This document shows, in pieces, positions 39,262 through 48,481 of a DNA stretch of 64,000 nucleotides; position 1 is the stretch's first letter; each line of letters starts with the position of its first letter. Source of the DNA: Paenibacillus sp. CC-CFT747 (GTDB taxonomy: Bacteria; Bacillota; Bacilli; Paenibacillales; NBRC-103111); the NCBI GenBank assembly GCA_030323305.1, contig CP106741.1:5145501-5209500 (forward strand). Reading direction: 5' to 3'. The translations under genes and the position numbers were made by a program. The notes beneath the pieces are model-generated. The model was not told where the DNA came from. It did not search any database and saw only the letters and a program-made list of their open reading frames with translations.

Positions 39262-41634
39262 TCACCTCATTTGTTTGCGCGGCAAGTCCAGCTGGACTTG
39301 ATACTTTTTGGCCTCTCGATAAGCACTGGGTGTCACGCCTTCGTACTTTTTAAACAAGCGGATATAGGTGCTGATGCTATGAAATCCGACCTTCTCGCTG
39401 ATATCCCGGATGTAAATCTCCTCCTGCAGCAGCTGGACTTTCGATTGCTCCACCCGATAGCGGTTGAGGTATTCGGTCAAATTGTCTCCCACCTGTTCTT
39501 TGAAATAGCGGGACAAATAAGAAGGATGCACATGGAAATGCTCGGCAATCATGTTGATGCTTAGCTCGGTGTCCCGATAGTGCTCCTCTATATAGGCAAT
39601 CACGTTTTCCTTCAGCCTGATTTTCTTGTTGTTCTTCTTCCTCTCTTCAACAAACCCGCATACCTTCTGCAAAAAGTGCGTCATCCGCTCCCGCAGGGAG
39701 GCCACCGTGCTTCCGCTCATCAATTCCCGGATCGCTTCCAAGTTCTCCGCGTACAGTTCGGCCGGGTCCAATTGAGACTCCATGGCTGCCTTCATCATGG
39801 TGCTGCACATGTCGAACATCAGACAGCGGATCATATCGACGGAAATATTCTCCTGCGCCAGATTGCGGTCTATAATGTCATGCAGCATCTGTTTCGCTCC
39901 CGTAAAATCCCCGGCCATCACATAATTGAGCAGCTGCTGCTCCTTCTCCATCGTATAATCGTACGACGGCTTTTGGTCCTTGATCCGGTCATGCCAAATG
40001 ATCGTTTGGTCTCCGAACAGCATGCGGTATTCCATCGCATCGAGCGACTCCTGATAAGCGACAGGAAGTTCGGCGGCGGATCGATGCATGGAGCTGACCG
40101 ATACGGTAAACTGGATATGAAAGCGCTCTCCGATAAACCGTTGGGCTTCCTCCGTCAGGCTTTTGAGATGCTCTACTGACTCTTCCTGCGGGGTACCCGG
40201 CTTGAGGTTGACGATACACGCCAGCATCTCGTCGATCTCCGTCATCCAGCCTTGATGTTTCTGACCGGCCATCTCCTCTATGATGTTAATCATGATATGG
40301 TGAACGAACTCCCGATTCTTCTCCTCGTCCTGTTCATCCAGCCGGAAAAAGCCGCTGTAGTCCTCCAAATAAAACAAGACGACGGCAAAATCCTCGGAAT
40401 GCAGCTGAATCCCGTATTCAGGCAGAACGTCCGCCATGGGGAAGTCCTGCTCAATCCGCCCTTTCAGAAGCTTGACGAGCAGATTGGAACGTAGCGTCTT
40501 GTTCTGCTTCTCCAGCGTCCGGTTCATCAGGTGGTAACGGTCGAGCGTGCTGTCAATCGCTTCTTCCAGATAATCATATTCATTGACTTTCGATCCCTTT
40601 AACGATTTCAGATCACTTCGGCTCGCCACGTTGTTGACCAGTTTCTTCAGTGGAGAGTAGTTCCTCCTTGCCAGCAGTACTGCGATGGCAAAGCCGAGGG
40701 CTGCGGCAATGGCCAGCATGAGGAGGGCAAGATTCCACACGTACTCAGCCTTTTCGCTGTATATCCTGGCGGGGAGGACATACGCATACTTCCAGTTGCT
40801 TTTGGCTGACTCGATGTAGGAGATCACGACCGCTTCTCCGTCCCAGACGGCATCTGTCTTCTGAATCCGCTCTCCCGCTACTCCGTCAAAATCGAACTCC
40901 CGTTTCTTTGCGGGCTCCCCTTCGGTTGAAGCCAGAAGGACATTCGCGGCATCCAGAATGTACACATGTCCTTCGTTATACGATTGAATAGTCCGAAGAG
41001 TAGCAACCAGCTGTTCCTCATTAAGCTCAATGACCAGAGTAGCCTTAGACGGACTATTCTGTTGAATAGGCAGCAGCTGCGAATATTGGATACCGGTCTT
41101 CCCCTTCGCATCAAGACTTTCGATGCCCGTAAAAGTCCCCCGGCCTGCACGGGCGAGTCCTTTCTTCCACTCCTCCAGGGACAAGCCGGAAGATTGAATA
41201 AATTGCTGGTAGAACAAGGCCGTGTCGTAGAAGGAGCTGGCCGTAAGAACAAAATCGCCTTCGGGAAAGTAAAGATAAAAGCTGCTGACGTAGTCTTTGG
41301 TAAGGTTATAAGCTTTAAAATCCGCAAGCAGCTGGACGATCGCCATCCGTTCAATGGTCCCGATATCCTTCTGGTTACGAATCGTAGAAGTGACCTTCGG
41401 ATTGAAGTTGATTACCTCGGATAACCGATAAGTGAAGTCAATGTAGTTGTCGATCTCCTGCTGAAGCTGGGACAGCAAGGCGGAATTCGCCCTTAAAATT
41501 TCACCTTCCAGAACCCGCCGGGTCTGCAAATGGGTCGCAGCCATCACCAGGATAGGAATAAGCAGAACGACGGCATAAGACCACAGCCACCTGCTCAAAA
41601 TGCCCTTCCCTTTCCACGGATAGGTTATCCTCAC
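39262..41634 (-). CDS. Membrane-anchored AraC-family regulator with extracellular sensor domain
   Basis: An intact 790-residue protein. A first membrane helix (residues 15-34, WSYAVVLLIPILVMAATHL) and a second near 295 (NLALLMLAIAAALGFAIAVLLA) bracket an extracellular Cache-like sensor. A cytoplasmic middle domain follows, and the C-terminus is an AraC helix-turn-helix pair (SINMIAEHFHVHPSYLSRYFKEQVG, YIRDISEKVGFHSISTYIRLFKKYEGVTPSAYR). Such one-component regulators sense an external sugar and directly switch transporter genes. It lies between the CUT1 importer genes and the oxidoreductase genes; 29 bases separate it from the permease upstream. Confidence 0.9.
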   Translation of the reverse strand: MRITYPWKGKGILSRWLWSYAVVLLIPILVMAATHLQTRRVLEGEILRANSALLSQLQQEIDNYIDFTYRLSEVINFNPKVTSTIRNQKDIGTIERMAIVQLLADFKAYNLTKDYVSSFYLYFPEGDFVLTASSFYDTALFYQQFIQSSGLSLEEWKKGLARAGRGTFTGIESLDAKGKTGIQYSQLLPIQQNSPSKATLVIELNEEQLVATLRTIQSYNEGHVYILDAANVLLASTEGEPAKKREFDFDGVAGERIQKTDAVWDGEAVVISYIESAKSNWKYAYVLPARIYSEKAEYVWNLALLMLAIAAALGFAIAVLLARRNYSPLKKLVNNVASRSDLKSLKGSKVNEYDYLEEAIDSTLDRYHLMNRTLEKQNKTLRSNLLVKLLKGRIEQDFPMADVLPEYGIQLHSEDFAVVLFYLEDYSGFFRLDEQDEEKNREFVHHIMINIIEEMAGQKHQGWMTEIDEMLACIVNLKPGTPQEESVEHLKSLTEEAQRFIGERFHIQFTVSVSSMHRSAAELPVAYQESLDAMEYRMLFGDQTIIWHDRIKDQKPSYDYTMEKEQQLLNYVMAGDFTGAKQMLHDIIDRNLAQENISVDMIRCLMFDMCSTMMKAAMESQLDPAELYAENLEAIRELMSGSTVASLRERMTHFLQKVCGFVEERKKNNKKIRLKENVIAYIEEHYRDTELSINMIAEHFHVHPSYLSRYFKEQVGDNLTEYLNRYRVEQSKVQLLQEEIYIRDISEKVGFHSISTYIRLFKKYEGVTPSAYREAKKYQVQLDLPRKQMR

Positions 41635-41663
41635 TTATCTCACTCCTGTTGCCAATTTGCCTG

Positions 41664-42556
41664 TCACTCCTTAATTGACCCAATCATAACACCTTTAACA
41701 AAATATTTCTGTAAGAAAGGGTAGACAAACAGGATCGGCAGCGTGGCAATGACAATGGTCGCATACTTGATGCTTTCGCCAATGGCTTCCACATCTTCGA
41801 AAGAGGCATTCCCTGACATGTAGCTCGTATTATTCTGGATCAAAATTTCTCGGAGGATGAGCTGTAGGGGGAACAATTCCCTATCCCGCAAATAAATCAT
41901 CGCACCGAACCAAGAGTTCCAGTGGCCTACTCCATAGAAAAGAACCATAACCGCCATGACCGGAAGCGAAAGGGGAATCACGATCCGAAACAAAATGCTG
42001 AAATCTTGAGCACCATCGATCCGGGCCGACTCGATCAGACTTTCCGGTATGGTCCCAAAAGAAGTGCGAAGAATGATCAGATTCCACGTAGAGATGAGTC
42101 CTGGAATGATCAACGCCAGCAAGGTATCGCCCAGATGCAGCCAATTGTTGACCAAAAGGTACATGGGGATCATTCCGCCGGAGAAGAACATCGTAAACAC
42201 AATCATGAGCATGATCGGCTTGGTCCAAGCGATCCCCTTGCGTGATAACACATAAGCCCCAAGGCTGGTCATGAACAAATTAAGCGCGGTTCCCGCCACC
42301 ACGAGAATCAACGTGTTCAGATAGCCGGTCAGAATATTGGGGTTCTTAAACACCATGGTATAGGCGTCCAGCGTAAATCCAAGGGGGCGAGCAGCACTCC
42401 CGTGTGGGAAAGCAGCAGCCGGGAATCGCTGATGGACGAGAAGACAACATAAACGAAAGGGTATAGCGTAATGGCGACCATTAGCGCCATGAATAAGTTG
42501 TTGCACAATTGGAAGGCCGTTTCTCCAGCGCTTCTCTGAATGGTACGGTTTGCCAT
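41664..42556 (-). CDS. CUT1 ABC transporter permease, MalG/YtcP-like (frameshifted)
   Basis: About 297 residues; one missing base in the G5 run at 42383-42387 (plus strand) splits the N-terminal 58 residues (MANRTIQRSAGETAFQLCNN) from the rest. Six membrane helices and the ATPase-contact loop (LIESARIDGAQDFSILFRIVIPLSLP) are clear, ending PFLQKYFVKGVMIGSIKE. It pairs with the LplB-like permease 78 bases upstream. Confidence 0.92.
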
Positions 42557-42634
42557 AAGCGACTCCTCCTAGCTGATCTTCGTTTGCTTAACCGCCAGAC
42601 TCCTCGGGCAGCAGGTTCTCAAGACGCAGCCGCC

Positions 42635-43540
42635 TTACCACAGGCTGTTCTCGCTTACTTTCCTGCTGATTCGATTCGCTACGATCAACAGGAGGAAGTT
42701 GACGGCCGCCTGGAACAGTCCTACAGCGGTAGCGTAACTAAATTCAAAGGAGCCCTGCAGGCCTTTCCTATACACGAAAGTGCTGATCATATCCGCTGTA
42801 ACATACGTGTTGGGATTGTAAAGCAGGATGATTTTCTCGAATCCCACATCCAGCATATGCCCGACCTTAAGGATGAACAGGATGATGATAATGGGCAAAA
42901 TGCCCGGCAGCGTAATATGCAGCGTTTGCTTCCAGCGGCTGGCCCCGTCTATGCGTGAGGCTTCATACAGCTCGGGATTGATTCCGGTAATGGCCGCCAG
43001 GTACACGATGGAGCCCCAGCCTATTCCCTGCCAAATATCCGAAACGATATAAACGGTACGGAAATATTCCGGATGGGCCAGCAGCACCTGCCGTTCCATA
43101 CCCAGAAAAACCAGAATGTCCGTAATAAAGCCGTCTCTGGATAGGAACTGGGTAATCATGCCGCAGACCACAATCATCGAGATAAAGTGAGGAAGATAGG
43201 TAATGGTTTGGACCACCCGTTTAAATCTCTGAACAACGATTTCGTTAATTAACAAGGCAAAGACAATCGGAGCGGGAAACGAGAAAATCAGCATGTAAAG
43301 ATTGAGCAGCAGCGTGTTCTTGATCAATCGCCAAAAATAATAGCTTTGAAAAAAGCTTGTAAAATGCTCGAAGCCCACCCAGGGGCTGTTGAGAAACCCG
43401 TCAGCTATCCTGTAATTTTTGAAGGCGATGATGGCTCCGTACATGGGGACATAGTGAAAAATGAGATAATACAGAATGACCGGGAAAATCATGTAATACA
43501 AATACTTGTTTCTTCGATAGTCAAGAGCCAGCGATTTCAT
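42635..43540 (-). CDS. CUT1 ABC transporter permease, LplB-like
   Basis: An intact 301-residue protein with six membrane helices (MIFPVILYYLIFHYVPMYG at the start). The loop LYEASRIDGASRWKQTLHITLPGI is typical of LplB-type permeases. It lies 62 bases after the solute-binding protein gene in the same direction. No ATPase gene accompanies it. Confidence 0.94.
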   Translation of the reverse strand: MKSLALDYRRNKYLYYMIFPVILYYLIFHYVPMYGAIIAFKNYRIADGFLNSPWVGFEHFTSFFQSYYFWRLIKNTLLLNLYMLIFSFPAPIVFALLINEIVVQRFKRVVQTITYLPHFISMIVVCGMITQFLSRDGFITDILVFLGMERQVLLAHPEYFRTVYIVSDIWQGIGWGSIVYLAAITGINPELYEASRIDGASRWKQTLHITLPGILPIIIILFILKVGHMLDVGFEKIILLYNPNTYVTADMISTFVYRKGLQGSFEFSYATAVGLFQAAVNFLLLIVANRISRKVSENSLW

Positions 43541-43602
43541 GCTATTCCTCCTGTCCGTTGCCGCTCTGGGGCCGCCCCTCTCGAAGCGCCCGATGGATGA
43601 GA

Positions 43603-45198
43603 CTATTTCCGTTTAAGGTAACGCTCCAATGCCGCTTGCTTAAGGGCGATGGCCCGATCGAGCTTCATGTTCTTCAGCTGGGCGATATATTTGTCATAGT
43701 TATCGAAGGACTCGGCGCCCATGACAAACTTAAGGAACATTTCATCCTTATACGTCTCGACCTCTGCCATAATAGCAGACAGCTCCTGCGCCTCCTCCGG
43801 GGTTTGGGAAATCCGGGGGACGCGGGTTTGCTCCAGATTCTTGTAGTATTTGTTATAGACGGCGACCGCTTCCTTCTGCTGCTTGAACTTGTAGTATTGC
43901 TCCGTATATCGGTCATCCCCAACAAATCCCGGGGCGGGCGTGGCCACCCGAATATACTTAGCCATGGCTTCGCCCACGGACAGCTTATCCGGATTATTGG
44001 TAATCAGGTCTGTATATCTGGGAAAGCCGTTCTCGTTCTTGTAAGTAAGCCCTTCTATGCCGAAGGACTTCAGATTGTTTCCTTCCTCGGAGTACAGGTA
44101 GTCCAGCCATTTCGCGGTTTGGGCGGCGTGCTTGTTCGCCGGTGTAAGGGCGGCGCTTCCGTCTCCCCGATATTCATAAGCTGCCGTGAAGAGGCGCGGC
44201 TCCTGCCCTTTCTGCAGAACGGGATGCTGCGTAGCGGTGAGATCGAAGGCTTTGTCACTTGGCGCATTCAAATATTTGCCCATGCCGCTGCCGATAAAGG
44301 CCGTGAAGGCTCCCGCGCTGCCATTGGTTATTTTGCCGTCCTTCGCCTTAGCATCCTGCGTGGCAAAATCCTTATCCAGCAAGCCTTCCTTATACCAGGC
44401 ATTCAACTGCATCAAGTAGTTCTTGTACGCTTGCTCGTATGGTCCGTACTTGATTTTGCCATTCTCCAGGTAGAAGGAGCTGCCTACGCCATAGGCCCCA
44501 TTGAACTTATCCGATTTCAATTCATCCCTCGTCATGGTAAGCGGGGTCTTCGCGCCTTTCTTATCTTTGAAGGCACGCAGGACCGTGGTCCATTCCTCCA
44601 TGGTCTCCGGAGTTTGCATGCCCAACTCGTTCAGCCAGTCTTTGCGTAGCATAAGCCCGCTGCTGACTTGGGAATTGCCTACTCCTATGGCAGGGAACGA
44701 ATAGATAAGCCCCGCGTCCGTACTGATTTCTTTCTTCATAGCCGGATGGGCATCCAGATACTTCTTCAGATTAGGGGCATTCTTGTCGATGAGCTCGTTG
44801 AGCGGGATGATGACTTTGTCCGCAATGGCCTTCTCCGGTCCGCCCGGGTAAGCGGTAAAGTTGTTTTCAATAACGTCCGGCAGATTGCCCGATGCAATCA
44901 ACAGATTGAATTGCTCCTTCTCGCTGCCGATCGCCGGATGCTGGAATTCGACCTTCACCCCTGTTTTCTTCTCTAACTCCTGATAGAAGGTGTTTTCATT
45001 GTAGTTTTTCATCAGTCTTGCCGCATCGCCTGGAAGGCCGACCCAATAAGTAAGCTTGAGCGGGCCGGACGACGGTGCATCCGTTGGCGCGACGGCCGCT
45101 TTCTCTTCGGTGCGGGGGCCGCATCCGGCTGCAAGACCAGCGGATATGGCGAGTAAGGAAGCGGTGCGGATGTACGAGCCTGTTTTCTTTCTTCTCAT
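43603..45198 (-). CDS. Extracellular sugar-binding lipoprotein of a CUT1 importer
   Basis: An intact 531-residue protein. The lipobox is GLAAGC near residue 26. The mature domain (LKLTYWVGLPGDAARLM, VKVEFQHPAIGSEKEQFNLLIASG, LPDVIENNF, GLMLRKDWLNELG) is of the LplA/YtcQ solute-binding type. The start follows GGGAGGTC. A catabolite-repression site lies about 40 bases upstream. It is the first gene of the second importer operon. Confidence 0.94.
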   Translation of the reverse strand: MRRKKTGSYIRTASLLAISAGLAAGCGPRTEEKAAVAPTDAPSSGPLKLTYWVGLPGDAARLMKNYNENTFYQELEKKTGVKVEFQHPAIGSEKEQFNLLIASGNLPDVIENNFTAYPGGPEKAIADKVIIPLNELIDKNAPNLKKYLDAHPAMKKEISTDAGLIYSFPAIGVGNSQVSSGLMLRKDWLNELGMQTPETMEEWTTVLRAFKDKKGAKTPLTMTRDELKSDKFNGAYGVGSSFYLENGKIKYGPYEQAYKNYLMQLNAWYKEGLLDKDFATQDAKAKDGKITNGSAGAFTAFIGSGMGKYLNAPSDKAFDLTATQHPVLQKGQEPRLFTAAYEYRGDGSAALTPANKHAAQTAKWLDYLYSEEGNNLKSFGIEGLTYKNENGFPRYTDLITNNPDKLSVGEAMAKYIRVATPAPGFVGDDRYTEQYYKFKQQKEAVAVYNKYYKNLEQTRVPRISQTPEEAQELSAIMAEVETYKDEMFLKFVMGAESFDNYDKYIAQLKNMKLDRAIALKQAALERYLKRK

Positions 45199-45235
45199 AG
45201 AACATGACCTCCCTTGTGGGCTTCAAAGTGATGGG

Positions 45236-45249
45236 TGTAAACGTTTTCG
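45236..45249. promoter_or_regulatory. CcpA-binding cre site
   Basis: TGTAAACGTTTTCG matches the catabolite-responsive element consensus at all but the final base. It sits 38-51 bases upstream of the solute-binding protein start, where CcpA binding would repress the operon when preferred sugars are available. Confidence 0.6.
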
Positions 45250-45400
45250 AGAATTCGCCTTAAGTATATCGTCGCCTCGAAAGACGTGACAATCGGTAAT
45301 TGGTGATATGGATTCGTATCGGATGACCAGGTCATGAGATGCAAACCGAGAGCAACAAATGGGAATGGATTCGGCATACCGGGGAGCAGGGGAATACAGA

Positions 45401-45443
45401 AAAAGCTATACCTAGAGGGGTTATCCCCCTTTAGCATAGCTTT
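45401..45443 (-). terminator. Rho-independent terminator
   Basis: A long hairpin (AAAGCTAT..ATAGCTTT outer stem, GAGGGG / CCCCCTT inner stem) is followed by a T run on the minus strand. It ends the methyltransferase gene. Confidence 0.8.
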
Positions 45444-45486
45444 GCCTTGCTGACTACTCTGTGGTTCATCGGCTTAGTTCCCGACA

Positions 45487-46200
45487 TCAGGATGCCTTGG
45501 CTTCAATGAAATAGTAAAAGGCTGTCGTTTTGATCCCCTGTGCACTCGCATGATTTTCAAATTGGGAAACGATTTGTTGGTAGCCTGCCTCCCGGGCATA
45601 TTGTCTAAATCCGTCGCTCTGGCCGAAGCAGATCATCTCCAACACAACGTCAGGTGACGGAATCCATATGGTTTCTTTCAAGACAGACAACTCGATGACC
45701 GTGAGGCCGCTTGTTTCCAGCCTCTCCTGAATTTTATCCGGAATCGGGGTACCTGCCGAAGGGAGAGCGAACAATCCCGGAAAGATCCTCCCGAGTTCCC
45801 CGCCCTCTTCATTGCTGTCCCCGGGATGAAACAGCAAAAGCGTACCGCCGGGCCGAACCACTCGGTTTCCTTCCGCATACCAGCTTGTCGGTCCCTTCTT
45901 GGTATAAGCCACATCAAACGTATTATCTGGAAAAGGCAGCCCGTCATGCGTGTCTCCCAACACGTAACGGACGTTAGAGTTCGTTCGATTCCTTTCCGCC
46001 GTTGCAAGAAACCCTTCCGTCATGTCATATCCGACCATTTCTTCCACAAGCTCCGCCCATTGCTTCGTATAATCGCCATGTCCGCAGCCGACTTCCAGTA
46101 CCTTTCCATGCAGGTGAGAGGTCAGCTTTTCTGTTAAACGGTTCTCCGCCGGCTGCCCTTCATAAATGTAACTCCACGTATATTCGTATTTCCCCGTCAT
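45487..46200 (-). CDS. Class I SAM-dependent methyltransferase
   Basis: A 237-residue protein with the Rossmann methyltransferase motifs: GKVLEVGCGHGDYTKQWAEL (SAM-binding motif I), GYDMTEGFL, VRYVLGDTHDGLPFPDNTFDVAY and VVRPGGTLLLF. The substrate is not evident. No clear ribosome binding site precedes the ATG, so the start is less certain. It is monocistronic. Confidence 0.88.
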   Translation of the reverse strand: MTGKYEYTWSYIYEGQPAENRLTEKLTSHLHGKVLEVGCGHGDYTKQWAELVEEMVGYDMTEGFLATAERNRTNSNVRYVLGDTHDGLPFPDNTFDVAYTKKGPTSWYAEGNRVVRPGGTLLLFHPGDSNEEGGELGRIFPGLFALPSAGTPIPDKIQERLETSGLTVIELSVLKETIWIPSPDVVLEMICFGQSDGFRQYAREAGYQQIVSQFENHASAQGIKTTAFYYFIEAKAS

Positions 46201-46533
46201 GGCAGCTAACTGATTACACCATCCGGATGCTTAGTAAAATCTGGAAACACCTTTTTCCACCCTCTCCCATTAGGAGTTTACCTTATTCCTTTCTTGTTTT
46301 ACAGAAAAGCCTAAAGGCCGCCGTTCTGCAACGGCGGCTTTTTTATGCTCCTTGCCATTTCCATGTCGATTTTGCGCCAAGTCATTCGTTGCTAAAATAG
46401 GGCCGGGGAACCTGATTGATTCCCTTTAGCTCCTCCTTCCCGCGAAGAGAAAGAACTTGACGGCAAAGGAGGTTTCAGGGATGGTACAAGTAGGATAACC
46501 GGCCCAACAAATTTAGCCAGCCGAGAGGAGAGC
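46201..46533. other. Intergenic stretch with an orphan terminator
   Basis: It contains the plus-strand terminator at 46317-46346 with no plus-strand gene before it. It also holds a strong ribosome site (AAAGGAGG) followed by a five-codon ORF (MVQVG, about 46481-46498) in front of the YciI gene. No larger gene is apparent. Confidence 0.5.
46317..46346 (+). terminator. Orphan Rho-independent terminator
   Basis: A perfect 9-bp stem GCCGCCGTT / AACGGCGGC with a four-base loop is followed by TTTTTT. No plus-strand coding gene precedes it, so it may end a short RNA or antisense transcripts running into the methyltransferase region. Confidence 0.75.
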
Positions 46534-46914
46534 ATGACAATGAAATTTCTATGTATCGGATACTTCAACCCTGAGAAAATGAATGCGCACCCGGAAGAGG
46601 AAATTCAGGCGGTAATGGACGAATGCGGTCCCCACCTGAAGCAGCTGTATGAGAGCGGGCACCTCATCTTGGACGCCGGTCTAGAACTTGAATCGAAAGG
46701 GCTGCGTAGAACTAACGGCAAGGTGAAGGTGACGGATGGTCCGTTTACCGAATCCAAGGAAATGATTGGCAGCGTGTTTATCCTGGAAGCCCAGAACATG
46801 GAGGAAGCCCTTCGGCTTGCCTCCCTTCATCCGGCTACTCAGCTGGACGCTGAAGAGGAATGGGGCTGGAGAATCGAAATCCGTCCTATTCACCACTTTG
46901 AGATAAGGCACTAG
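46534..46914 (+). CDS. YciI-family (DGPF-domain) protein
   Basis: A 126-residue protein with the DGPF motif (VTDGPFTESKEMIGSVFILEAQNMEEAL) and a C-terminal WGWRIEIRPIHHFE. YciI-like proteins have a ferredoxin-like fold and are often associated with sigma factors or stress genes; the biochemical role is unclear. The start ATG follows GAGGAGAG. It is convergent with the GntR-SBP fusion regulator. Confidence 0.9.
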   Translation: MTMKFLCIGYFNPEKMNAHPEEEIQAVMDECGPHLKQLYESGHLILDAGLELESKGLRRTNGKVKVTDGPFTESKEMIGSVFILEAQNMEEALRLASLHPATQLDAEEEWGWRIEIRPIHHFEIRH

Positions 46915-46915
46915 G

Positions 46916-48299
46916 TCATTCGGGCAGCAGCCGCTTAAAAGCTGGCTCCGCAGCTGCTCCTCTGTCTGCAGCCGGGCCCAGAAGATCCGCGCTTCCTGGA
47001 TAACCCCATCCAGCTCGTCGGAGCTCAGGTTCAATTCGGTGTAGAGGCGCGACTGCGGAAGCAGCTCTTCATAGAGGTCAAAATGCTCCGGTCTATCCGA
47101 GGCGGCATCCGTCACGTCCGCTTCTGCGGCGGCTTGGCGGGCGGGGATGCTCAAGGTCAGCTCCCGGATTTTGCTCTGCGTTTGTGCCGAAACCAGGTAA
47201 TCCACCAACGCTTGGGCCGCCACCAATGCCTTGGACTTCCGGTTGACGGCCAATCCGATGGTCATCAGAATTGTATCGCGGTTCTTCCTTCCCGGAAGCG
47301 GGGCAATATCAAATTCCACGCCGCGATGGCGAATCGAGTTCAAAGCGAAATAAGAGGTCATGATCATGGATACCTTCCCCTGCCCGAACAGCTCCTCCGC
47401 GTCGGCATCGCTTCCGGCCAGAAAGGTAGGGAAGGTTTGCGAATCGTGGATCATGTCCCGGCACAGCGAGAAGCCTTCCAGCATCCGGTCGACCGTTTCT
47501 TCCGCCTTCCTCCGTCCTCGTCCCAGCTTGGCTTCGTTTTGCAGCAGAAATACCGGCCAGCGGTTCTTGGACAGCAGAAAAAAGTAGAAGCCGAATCGTT
47601 CGTTCTCGACGGTCAGACGGGAAGCCGTTTGCATCAATTCCTCCCAGCTGTCGGGCTTGAAGGGCAGGGTAACCCCTTTTCGCGAAAATGCCGCCGATTG
47701 TAGCACAGCACCAAGGGAGAGAAAAGGAACGGCTTGGCATAAAGCCTGCCCTCCCGGGAATACGCTCGGAACAGCTCGGGATACACTCCGGCAGCCGGCT
47801 CTTGCTCCTGAAGCAGATCCAGCTTGCCGTTCGTACAGAAGTGGTCGAAATTGTTGTGATTCATCGTCACCACATCCATAATGCCGGCATCCAGGTATTC
47901 GTGAACCGTCGAGGCATAGCTGTTATAAGAGATCCGGATCGGCTGTACATGGATGGCGGGATGGCTGCTGTGAAAATCGGCGAGCAGCGCTTCCATTTGC
48001 GCCTCGGTCTCCAGGCTTGCATGGTAACCAAACCGCAGAGTGACGGTGTGCTCCCCGGCCTGTTCCGCTACCCGGTTGCCCACGCGGGGAATCTTAACGA
48101 TCAACCCCTCGGCGACAAGCTCCTCCAGTCCCGTCCGCACCAGCTTGTTGCTGAGATGAAACTGGCGCGTCAGGTCACGCTCGGAAGGCAGGAACTCTCC
48201 CGCCTTCCTTTTTCCTGTGAGAATCTCTCCGCGAAGAACGCTCTGCATTTGCTCTAGACGCAGGCGGAACGTTTTGCGGCTTTGTTTTTCAGAAGTCAT
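46916..48299 (-). CDS. GntR regulator fused to a solute-binding-protein domain (frameshifted)
   Basis: About 460 residues. Residues 1-75 are a GntR winged helix (LRGEILTGKRKAGEFLPSERDLTRQF, HLSNKLVRTGLEELVAEGL). From about residue 85 the protein is an extracellular-solute-binding-like fold (VTLRFGYHASLETEAQMEALLADF, VTMNHNNFDHF, LVLCYNRRHFREKG, VSMIMTSYFALNSIRHRG, ILMTIGLAVNRKSKALVAAQALVDYL) but with no signal peptide. The SBP fold therefore serves as a cytoplasmic sensor. A missing base in the run at 47673-47676 splits the gene, and the last codons before a TGA at 46916 are in another frame. It is divergent from a large secreted protein. Confidence 0.85.
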
Positions 48300-48313
48300 G
48301 AGAACACCCGGTC

Positions 48314-48327
48314 ATCAAATTTTTGAT
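48314..48327. promoter_or_regulatory. Candidate operator of the GntR-SBP regulator
   Basis: A perfect inverted repeat ATCAAA-TT-TTTGAT lies 15-28 bases upstream of the regulator start, in the divergent intergenic region. Its size fits a GntR dimer. Confidence 0.45.
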
Positions 48328-48416
48328 CATACGGCCTTTTTCCCTACCAGCATACCGGAGGATAGGCCCGGCAGGCAAGTCCGCCCCTTCCCGTTCCTTT
48401 TTATGTTAAATCCCAA

Positions 48417-48445
48417 TTGACAGAAAATACCTCCGCCCGTACAAT
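48417..48445 (+). promoter_or_regulatory. Sigma-A promoter of the secreted CBM/propeller gene
   Basis: A perfect TTGACA (48417-48422) and TACAAT (48440-48445) are 17 bases apart, about 40 bases upstream of the start region of the large secreted protein. Confidence 0.65.
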
Positions 48446-48481
48446 GTAAAGTGAGTCAGATGTGAATCACAAATAAAGGAG

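Noticed and set aside
43558..44649. Long plus-strand open frame (363 codons) opposite a binding-protein gene
   Set aside because: It is the antisense shadow of a well-conserved solute-binding protein, has no ribosome site and shows no family features.
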